Shown here piece by piece: positions 14,858 to 21,310 of a stretch of DNA of 31,171 nucleotides. Source of the stretch: Methanobacteriota archaeon (GTDB lineage Archaea > Thermoplasmatota > Poseidoniia > Poseidoniales > Thalassarchaeaceae); contig PBWO01000041.1 in NCBI GenBank assembly GCA_002727275.1, positions 1 to 31,171 on the forward strand. Reading direction: 5' to 3'. The position numbers and the translations under genes were made by a program. The notes beneath the pieces are model-generated. The model saw only the letters and a program-made list of their open reading frames with translations, searched no databases and had not been told where the DNA came from. Every line of letters begins with the position of its first letter. Within the stretch, counting starts at the first letter, position 1.

Positions 14858-15574
14858 TCAATAGAGCAAATCTGCCAATTCATCTTGGATGAATTGGACG
14901 GCCTCAAGAATCTCGTCCTTTGCTCTAGCACCGGTAATTACCATCTTCCCACTTCCGAAAATAAGGCAGACAACCCTAGGGTAGTCCAGCCTGTAAATCA
15001 GACCAGGAAACTGCTCTGGTTCGTACTCTACTTTGTCGAAAGGCAAGTGAAAGGTGAGGTTGTTCAAATTGAGTTTTCTTGGCAGAGCGGCCAGTGGTTC
15101 ACCTTCGCGGATTCCACGTATCCGTGGATCCTCATTCTCGACCTCTTCATCGGTGGCTGCACGGATGCCGTCATCGGTGTCGATTACTCGGGTGTTGTTG
15201 TCGTCCATTCTGGCAACTCCGGCATAGTCCTCGGGATAGAACAGAGAGTAGGTGGCTACCATGTTCTGGACCTCGATTTCGATATCATCAGAGTCCCAAG
15301 TATCGATTCCAGCGTCCCTAAGATCACTGGTCATCATGTCAATCCCTACGCGGATGTTACTGTCGTTCTTACCTCCAGTACAAACGGCGCGGCCGGACCT
15401 GAACATCAGTATCGCTAGTTTTGGATCAGTGACCCTATAGACGACACCTGGGAATTGTTCGGGCTCGTATTCGCAGTTCAGTTGGATGGCTATGTCTGGA
15501 AGGTCAAGTTCCTCCGCCACTCTGGTGGAGGCGACCACGTTGACTACTGTCAATCTCTCCTCGTCGCTAAGCAT
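14858..15574 (-). CDS. tbp: TATA-binding protein with internal insertion
   Basis: A 238-residue TBP, the promoter-recognition factor of archaeal transcription; archaeal TBPs are normally about 180-190 residues. The two saddle repeats are clear. Repeat 1 has VVNVVASTRVAEELDLPDIA, EYEPEQFPGVVYR and the conserved FRSGRAVCTGGK. Repeat 2 has IEVQNMVA, then EYEPEQFPGLIYR and FGSGKMVITGARA. Between the first strand of repeat 2 and LNLNNLTFH sit about 55 extra, mostly acidic residues (about 111-165). I start at ATG 15574, not GTG 15616, because TTTATAAG lies 26 nt upstream of it, right for a leaderless message. The surface protein and sepF follow closely. Confidence 0.95.
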   Translation of the reverse strand: MLSDEERLTVVNVVASTRVAEELDLPDIAIQLNCEYEPEQFPGVVYRVTDPKLAILMFRSGRAVCTGGKNDSNIRVGIDMMTSDLRDAGIDTWDSDDIEIEVQNMVATYSLFYPEDYAGVARMDDNNTRVIDTDDGIRAATDEEVENEDPRIRGIREGEPLAALPRKLNLNNLTFHLPFDKVEYEPEQFPGLIYRLDYPRVVCLIFGSGKMVITGARAKDEILEAVQFIQDELADLLY

Positions 15575-15595
15575 GAGGCCGGCACCAATATTCTG

Positions 15596-15603
15596 CTTAT
15601 AAA
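15596..15603 (-). promoter_or_regulatory. TATA box of the tbp gene
   Basis: Minus-strand TTTATAAG is the closest match to a classical archaeal TATA box seen in the window. It is centred about 26 nt before ATG 15574, so transcription should begin at or next to the start codon (leaderless). The product of the gene is the factor that binds such boxes, so self-regulation is possible. Confidence 0.65.
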
Positions 15604-15652
15604 GGGTGGTCGCCACATAATTGAACTAGAGTCTGATTTTACACGCCTCAAA

Positions 15653-16630
15653 CTAGTCCTCTAGGAGCCTTACTCCGGGAGCCCCTAGGCGAGAAATCAG
15701 AGGACTACCGCCGGCAACTTCGATGGCTTCTGCAACTCTCTGTGGCTCACGCGCGAGAGCAATCATACAGCCCCCGCCTCCAGAGCCTGTTAGTTTGGCA
15801 CCCAGCGAGTGTGGCCTAGCAGCTTCAACCAAAGCCTCAAGTGACGGGCTACTGACTCCGAGTAGTTGCAATTTTTCATGACAAGCATCCATCGCCATCC
15901 CTACGGCCTCCAAGCTCCCGGCAGACATCGCAGTCAGCCCCGCGCTGGTAATCCTCCCAATAGCATCCATTTCCCCTTGAAGCTCGGGTTTTTCCTCCAG
16001 ACGCTTAGCTACACCCTCGACCATCTTGCCTGTTGACGACATCTCTCCTGTGAATCCGATTACCAAACACGCCTCGTTGAGGCTATCGGGCAAATCAACG
16101 GCGTTGATCGACCACTCTCTGAGTCCTTCAGGAGTCTCCAATTCAGCATCAAATACGTGTCTAGTACCTTCCACTTGCTGTCCCGAGACTACTATACAAC
16201 CACCAAGTGCACTGGTTGCGGTATCCGTGGGACTAGCACGCCCTTTCTGGGCCATAGCCTCTGCCGAATGCCCCATCCGGGCGAGGGCAATTGGGTCCAA
16301 TGATTGGCTGGGATTGATGTGGGCTTGCAGGGCTGCTCCTATGGCATTAGAAAGAGCAGCAGATGAGCCCAATCCGGCGGCTGAGAATAGTCCACTCTTG
16401 ACTTCCATTTTCAGAGGAGGACCGTCGTACTCGAAAACAGTGTTCAGGATATGTGAGATATGAGGGTGCTTAGAAGGCTCGAAAGGAATGCCCTCCAAGG
16501 TCCATTCTTCCGATTGACCGACTTTCACTCTGACGCCACTGTCAATCGCTACTGCTACAGCAGGATGGCCATAGACTACGGCGTGCTCACCAAACAGGAT
16601 GCATTTTCCGGGTGCGAACCCACTCGCCAT
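15653..16630 (-). CDS. mvk: Mevalonate kinase
   Basis: A 325-residue GHMP-family kinase that phosphorylates mevalonate in the pathway to archaeal isoprenoid lipids. Motif 1 is APGKCILFGEHAVVYGHPAVAVAID (6-30). The ATP loop is AAGLGSSAALSNA (84-96). The catalytic Asp is probably Asp136 in SPTDTATSALGG, and motif 3 is LTGSGGGGCMIAL near the C-terminus. Length and motif order are normal for archaeal mevalonate kinases. It lies upstream of tbp on the same strand but tbp has its own TATA box. The gene diverges from the Fe-S oxidoreductase across about 105 bases that contain a palindrome. Confidence 0.95.
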   Translation of the reverse strand: MASGFAPGKCILFGEHAVVYGHPAVAVAIDSGVRVKVGQSEEWTLEGIPFEPSKHPHISHILNTVFEYDGPPLKMEVKSGLFSAAGLGSSAALSNAIGAALQAHINPSQSLDPIALARMGHSAEAMAQKGRASPTDTATSALGGCIVVSGQQVEGTRHVFDAELETPEGLREWSINAVDLPDSLNEACLVIGFTGEMSSTGKMVEGVAKRLEEKPELQGEMDAIGRITSAGLTAMSAGSLEAVGMAMDACHEKLQLLGVSSPSLEALVEAARPHSLGAKLTGSGGGGCMIALAREPQRVAEAIEVAGGSPLISRLGAPGVRLLED

Positions 16631-16708
16631 GGCGTCAGGCTAGGCCATGAGCCCATGAGTTTGCCTGTTGGAGCGGTTTCTTCAAGGACATGATTCGACT
16701 CCGACGTT

Positions 16709-16727
16709 TGTCAGGCATAGCCTGACA
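16709..16727. promoter_or_regulatory. Palindrome between mvk and the Fe-S oxidoreductase gene (8-3-8)
   Basis: TGTCAGGC, ATA, GCCTGACA is a perfect dyad with 8-bp arms. It ends 8 nt before ATG 16736 in the divergent region. The half-site spacing would suit a dimeric DNA-binding regulator. It could also be a hairpin in the leader masking the start of the oxidoreductase gene. No clear TATA box is seen next to it. Confidence 0.5.
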
Positions 16728-16735
16728 GTGATTCG

Positions 16736-18784
16736 ATGGAACATCCTCTTCTACAATCATACGGCCCTCTCGAGGGTTGGCACATCCTAATCATCATGGG
16801 TGCAACTGCGATTGGATTCTTCGTTTACCAAGTCCGCAAGGCAGTAAGTTTAGTGATGCTTGGCTCTAGTGACAACCGATTCGATTCTTGGGATGCTAGG
16901 ATTCTTGAGTTCATCAAGGGCTGGCTTGGTCAGAAGAAAGTCCTGAGAGACAGAGTTGCCGGGACTATGCACGTCTTACTGTTCTGGGGTTTCCTGATGC
17001 TGGCTTCAGATATGCTAGACTTGGCTACTGCCAACTTCTTCTCGGGTAGGATTCTGCCAGATTTACTGAATGGCCCATGGAATGGCATGGTAGAACTCGG
17101 CTACACAATGGCGATGATTGGCTGTGTAGCAGCATTGATCCGCCGCGTGGTATTCACTCCTGAGAAACTGAAGGGTAAATCTCGTTTTGAGACAATTGAG
17201 GGCAATTTCATACTGCTTTTGATATTCACAATTACCACTACTTCATTCGTAATCGAGTCGAAGGAGGACCCTAGCAAGTTTTGGGAACCTCTGGGGTATG
17301 CAGTAGCCCAGTATGGAGTATCGGACTCCTTCGCAGTGGCCTCTTACTGGGCCCATATGCTCTCTATATGCATCTTCTTTGTTCTGATTCCTCTGTCTAA
17401 GCACATGCACATCGTCATGGCAGTGCCTAACGTGTTCTTCCATGACGTCGGACCTCCAGCCAAGATGAGACCGCTAGCAGTCGATGACTTCGGCAGAGCC
17501 GTTTCCATGGACGACATCCTTGAGATGGACTCCCTAGGGTTCGGAGTCAGTAATTACGCCGATTATACCTGGAGACAGCTAATCGATGGCTGGTCGTGCA
17601 CATCTTGCGCCCGCTGCCAAGATGTCTGTCCCGCCTATGCCTCAGGCAAAGGCCTCAATCCAATGCAGGTCATACATGATGTTCGTAACTATGCCAATGA
17701 CCATGCCCCTATCCTGCTTTCTTCTGAGAGTCCCGATGAGACCATCATGCAGAGGATAACCGAGGAGGCGGTTTGGGCCTGCACCACTTGCAACGCCTGT
17801 GTTGATGTCTGTCCTCTGTACATCGAACATGTCCCCAAACTCACCGACCTACGCCGTAATGCAGTGATGGAGACGATGGAGTATCCCGATCAACTCAATG
17901 TCGCCTTCGACAACATGGATGCGGCACAGAACCCCTACGGGTTCGGGGCGCATGAAAGGGCAGACTGGGCTGCTGACCTTGATGTCAAGGTAGGAGAACC
18001 AGCAGAGTACATCTATTTCGTAGGCTGTGCAGCCAGTTTCGATGAGCGCAATCAGAAGGTGGCCCGCGCGACAATTTCCCTACTCAAGGAAGCTGGATTG
18101 GACGTCGGTATACTAGGTATGCAGGAAGGCTGCTCGGGAGACCCCGCTAGAAGAGCTGGCAACGAGTTCCTATTCCAGATGCTGGCCGAAGCCAACATGA
18201 TGACTTTTCAAGAAATCGGTGTGAAGAGAATCATCGCATCCTGCCCTCATTGCTTCCATACCTTAGGAAAGGAGTATGCTGACTATGGGGGAGACAGACT
18301 TGAGGTATACCATCACTCAGAGATTCTAGCCAAATTGCAGGACGAAGGTAAACTACCTCAAGCCAAGAAGAACGGCCGTAGCATAACATTCCATGACCCC
18401 TGCTATCTAGGACGCATCGGAGGCATCATTGACGAGCCCAGAGAAGTTATTGGAGGAGTCGACGTTGAGACTGAGAAACACGCAGAGAACTCATTCTGCT
18501 GCGGAGCAGGAGGTGCCCAGATGTGGATGGAGGAGGATGCAGACAAGCGCGTAAATGAGATTCGCGCTAAGGAACTGGCTGAGACCGGGTGCGATACGGT
18601 GGCTGTCGGCTGTCCATTCTGTTCGGTCATGGTGAAGGACGGACTGGACTCAGTTGGTGCCGAGATGGAAGTCATGGATGTGGCCGAAATAATGTGGGAG
18701 CAGATTGTGGCCCGCGACAAGGAGATTCATGAATTGTCACAGAAACCTCTCAAGAGTCTTCCTGTAAGAGAAGATAATAACTGA
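16736..18784 (+). CDS. Membrane Fe-S oxidoreductase, EtfD/HdrD-like
   Basis: A 682-residue fusion. The N-terminal 235 residues form about five membrane helices resembling a NarI/HdrE-like cytochrome b module, with several His residues (for example His79, His207, His223, His225) available for heme. Then come two 4Fe-4S clusters (CTSCARCQDVCP, Cys288/291/294/298; CTTCNACVDVCP, Cys349/352/355/359). Two CCG-type cysteine-rich domains follow (CPHC at 503-506; DPC 556, FCCGAGGA 587-594, CPFC 626-629). This is the layout of HdrD-like proteins and of EtfD, which passes electrons from the electron-transfer flavoprotein in beta-oxidation to the quinone pool. No ETF or acyl-CoA genes are in the window, so the donor is inferred. 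Confidence 0.85.
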   Translation: MEHPLLQSYGPLEGWHILIIMGATAIGFFVYQVRKAVSLVMLGSSDNRFDSWDARILEFIKGWLGQKKVLRDRVAGTMHVLLFWGFLMLASDMLDLATANFFSGRILPDLLNGPWNGMVELGYTMAMIGCVAALIRRVVFTPEKLKGKSRFETIEGNFILLLIFTITTTSFVIESKEDPSKFWEPLGYAVAQYGVSDSFAVASYWAHMLSICIFFVLIPLSKHMHIVMAVPNVFFHDVGPPAKMRPLAVDDFGRAVSMDDILEMDSLGFGVSNYADYTWRQLIDGWSCTSCARCQDVCPAYASGKGLNPMQVIHDVRNYANDHAPILLSSESPDETIMQRITEEAVWACTTCNACVDVCPLYIEHVPKLTDLRRNAVMETMEYPDQLNVAFDNMDAAQNPYGFGAHERADWAADLDVKVGEPAEYIYFVGCAASFDERNQKVARATISLLKEAGLDVGILGMQEGCSGDPARRAGNEFLFQMLAEANMMTFQEIGVKRIIASCPHCFHTLGKEYADYGGDRLEVYHHSEILAKLQDEGKLPQAKKNGRSITFHDPCYLGRIGGIIDEPREVIGGVDVETEKHAENSFCCGAGGAQMWMEEDADKRVNEIRAKELAETGCDTVAVGCPFCSVMVKDGLDSVGAEMEVMDVAEIMWEQIVARDKEIHELSQKPLKSLPVREDNN

Positions 18785-18803
18785 ATGAAGTGGGCGAGCG
18801 TAC

Positions 18804-19208
18804 ATGGATGACGAGTTCACATTCCTTGGGATGACAATTCCGAAACTCGCTACTCTATCGGGTGGATTACTAGTTGTTTGGGGAATCTTCTCCTACCTGA
18901 CACAGAGTGCTGATCCTCCTTCGATAACAGCGGCAATTCCTGCATTCCTCGGCTTACCTATGCTTGGCTTAGGTGTCATTGCAGGCAGGGACGAGAAGAA
19001 TCTCAGGCACTACATGCACGCTGCGATGGTAGTTGCTCTTGCAATGGCCCTAGGAGGTGCAAGAGTAGCAACCGGCTACTCGGACATGTCGACTCTAGCC
19101 ATCATCTCCCACGTCCTACTGATAACCGCAGGGTCGACATTCATTTTCGCAGGAGTTCGTTCTTTCAGACATGCTAGGATGTTGAGAGAAGCTGGAGGGG
19201 CGGAATGA
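18804..19208 (+). CDS. Four-helix membrane protein, unknown function
   Basis: A 134-residue protein with four hydrophobic segments (about 11-28, 39-58, 69-88 and 97-116) and a short charged tail. No cofactor or transport motif is visible. It lies 19 nt after the Fe-S oxidoreductase on the same strand and overlaps the next gene by ATGA, so it belongs to the same transcription unit. A role as a small partner subunit of the oxidoreductase is possible but only by position. Confidence 0.65.
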   Translation: MDDEFTFLGMTIPKLATLSGGLLVVWGIFSYLTQSADPPSITAAIPAFLGLPMLGLGVIAGRDEKNLRHYMHAAMVVALAMALGGARVATGYSDMSTLAIISHVLLITAGSTFIFAGVRSFRHARMLREAGGAE

Positions 19209-19894
19209 AGCCAGTCATCGGCGTGACATGCTTCTGCAGAGATACAGTATACGGTAATTGGCACAGGCATGCAGCAATCCTCCCCTCGGCATACATATCG
19301 ATGATTGAGAAAGCAGGAGGGATCCCTCTAATCATCCCTCCAGCAGGTGATATGACTCAAATCCTAGGCCTAATCGATGGACTAGTTGTCTCAGGTGGAC
19401 CTGACCTCTGTCCTTCATCCTACGGAGAGGAGCCCGGAACTATGACCGTCGAATTCTATCCTGATCAGGATGAAACCGAGATGGGACTAATCCGCGAAGC
19501 TATTTCGAGAGACATGCCTTTTCTAGGGGTTTGTAGAGGTATGCAGATTCTCAGCGTGATGCACGGTGGCAGACTGCATCAGCATCTGGACACCACGCCA
19601 GGGCACGAAGACCATGGCGGCTACGACGGCGTCGAGACCGAGCACGGAGTTTCGGTTACCGAAGGATCCTTGCTGGCCAGACTAATGGGGACCTCAATCA
19701 AAGCCAACTCCACTCATCACCAAGGGGTCGCCGATGCAGGAGATCTAGAAGTGACCGGCACTGCAGACCACGATGGACTCATTGAGGCCGTAGAGCGGCC
19801 AGACAGGAAATTCTGTCTGGGAGTCCAGTGGCACCCCGAGAGAGCAGGACATGATGTTCTGTACTCTGGACTAGTCGAAGCGGCGCGGGGTTGA
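19205..19894 (+). CDS. PuuD-like gamma-glutamyl hydrolase / class I amidotransferase (peptidase C26)
   Basis: A 229-residue protein matching the peptidase C26 branch of class I glutamine amidotransferases, which hydrolyse gamma-glutamyl amides (for example gamma-glutamyl-GABA). It starts with KPVIGVTCFCR. It has VVSGGPDLCPSSYGEEP (61-77), nucleophile Cys110 in LGVCRGMQILSV, HGGRLHQHL, and the His210/Glu212 pair in LGVQWHPE. GGAGGGG lies just before the ATG, which overlaps the previous stop. The true substrate is open, since such proteins act in polyamine or glutamyl-peptide breakdown. Confidence 0.85.
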   Translation: MKPVIGVTCFCRDTVYGNWHRHAAILPSAYISMIEKAGGIPLIIPPAGDMTQILGLIDGLVVSGGPDLCPSSYGEEPGTMTVEFYPDQDETEMGLIREAISRDMPFLGVCRGMQILSVMHGGRLHQHLDTTPGHEDHGGYDGVETEHGVSVTEGSLLARLMGTSIKANSTHHQGVADAGDLEVTGTADHDGLIEAVERPDRKFCLGVQWHPERAGHDVLYSGLVEAARG

Positions 19895-19921
19895 TGACCG
19901 ATAAGCCACGCAACCCGGTCA

Positions 19922-21310
19922 ATGCCTCTCAGGGTCTACGACACACGTACGCGTGAGAAGCACGAACTATCGACCCTGAAAGAGGGCAAGGTGAGCATGT
20001 ATGTATGCGGCATAACACCGTACTCTCCAAGCCATTTGGGACACGCTCGCTGCTACCTAGCATTCGATGTGGTTCATCGCTGGCTGGAGGCTAGCGGCTA
20101 CGATGTTGATTATGTGCAGAACTTCACCGACATCGATGACAAGATACTCGTTATCTCTGATTCTGAAGGAGTCGACTTCTCGGTAGTAGCTAACAGGAAC
20201 ATCAATGATTACCTCGAAGTCATGGATGCGATGAACGTTCTCAGAGCAGATCACTATCCTAGAGTAACTGAGACCATACCCGAAATCATAGACATGATTT
20301 CCAAATTGGTAGAGAAAGGCCACGCATATGTTGGTGATGACGGCGTCTACTTTGAAATCGATACGGCTCCAGAGAAGTTTGGACAACTAACAGGCCAGAC
20401 ACTGGATATGGTGAGGGCTGGAGCGGGGGGAAGAGTCACAGAAACTGGATCGGGTAAGCGCGACCACCGTGATTTTGCTCTTTGGAAACTGGCCAAGTCT
20501 GGCGAACCATATTGGGATAGTCCTTGGGGAGAGGGCAGACCAGGATGGCACATCGAGTGCTCTGCTATGTCACTCAACCACTTCGGGAAACAGTTTGACA
20601 TCCACGGCGGCGGGCACGATCTGAGATTTCCTCATCATGAGGCTGAGATCTTTCAGTCGGAGTGCTGCACCGGTGTAGAACCGGTGGTCGGCTGCTGGAT
20701 GCACAATGGCTTCATAAATATAGACGGAGAGAAGATGAGCAAGAGCCTGGGCAACTTCTGGACCATCCGCGAGGCCTTCGAGAATCACCCCCCATTGGCT
20801 CTCCGATATGCTCTACTGAGCGTACCATATCGCAATCCAATCGACCTCACTCCAGAGTTCTTAGATGAAGCGGCGATGCACTTCGATAGACTCGTCGATG
20901 CATACGGAAAATCTCTAGTTTCCCAAGCCGACTCCGGCACTGATCTCGATGGGGCCAGCGAACGCTTCACTTCAGCCATGAATGATGACTTCAACACCAG
21001 AGCCGCGATGATCGAGGTTCAATCAGTGGTATCTTCTGCATCTGGAAAAGATGTGGCTACTTGGCTGGAGAAGCACGCAGGCGCAGTGCTCGGCCTCCTC
21101 CCTCCATCTGAAGAAGTCGCCGCGGAATTAGCTCAGGCCGAATCTGCTAGGACAGAGGTCGCTGGCAGAGTTGAGATACTGCTGGCTGAGCGCGAGAGTT
21201 CTAGAGAGTCAAAGGACTGGGCCCGAGCCGATGAGATTCGGGACGAACTCGCTTCGATGGGTGTCGTAGTCGAGGACGGACCCGATGGCCCGACTTGGCA
21301 TCTGGAATGA
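19922..21310 (+). CDS. cysS: Cysteinyl-tRNA synthetase
   Basis: A 462-residue class I aminoacyl-tRNA synthetase charging tRNA-Cys, of normal length. The HIGH-type site is SHLGH (37-41) and KMSKS is at 271-275. The zinc that selects cysteine is held by Cys29 (in VCGITPY), Cys213 (in HIECSAM), His238 and Glu242 (in FPHHEAE), all present. It starts 27 nt after the PuuD-like gene and ends directly against the convergent amidohydrolase gene with no spacer. Confidence 0.97.
   Translation: MPLRVYDTRTREKHELSTLKEGKVSMYVCGITPYSPSHLGHARCYLAFDVVHRWLEASGYDVDYVQNFTDIDDKILVISDSEGVDFSVVANRNINDYLEVMDAMNVLRADHYPRVTETIPEIIDMISKLVEKGHAYVGDDGVYFEIDTAPEKFGQLTGQTLDMVRAGAGGRVTETGSGKRDHRDFALWKLAKSGEPYWDSPWGEGRPGWHIECSAMSLNHFGKQFDIHGGGHDLRFPHHEAEIFQSECCTGVEPVVGCWMHNGFINIDGEKMSKSLGNFWTIREAFENHPPLALRYALLSVPYRNPIDLTPEFLDEAAMHFDRLVDAYGKSLVSQADSGTDLDGASERFTSAMNDDFNTRAAMIEVQSVVSSASGKDVATWLEKHAGAVLGLLPPSEEVAAELAQAESARTEVAGRVEILLAERESSRESKDWARADEIRDELASMGVVVEDGPDGPTWHLE

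Noticed and set aside
14852..15418. Plus-strand open frame across the tbp gene
   Set aside because: It is fully antisense to TBP, whose sequence is unmistakable, and has no promoter or ribosome-binding motif.
15575..15616. N-terminal extension of TBP from a GTG at 15616
   Set aside because: The stretch contains the TATA box, and archaeal TBPs begin close to the first repeat, as the ATG at 15574 gives.
16631..16735. Possible tRNA because of a TTCGACT T-loop-like string
   Set aside because: The five bases on either side do not pair, and no anticodon arm or acceptor stem can be drawn.
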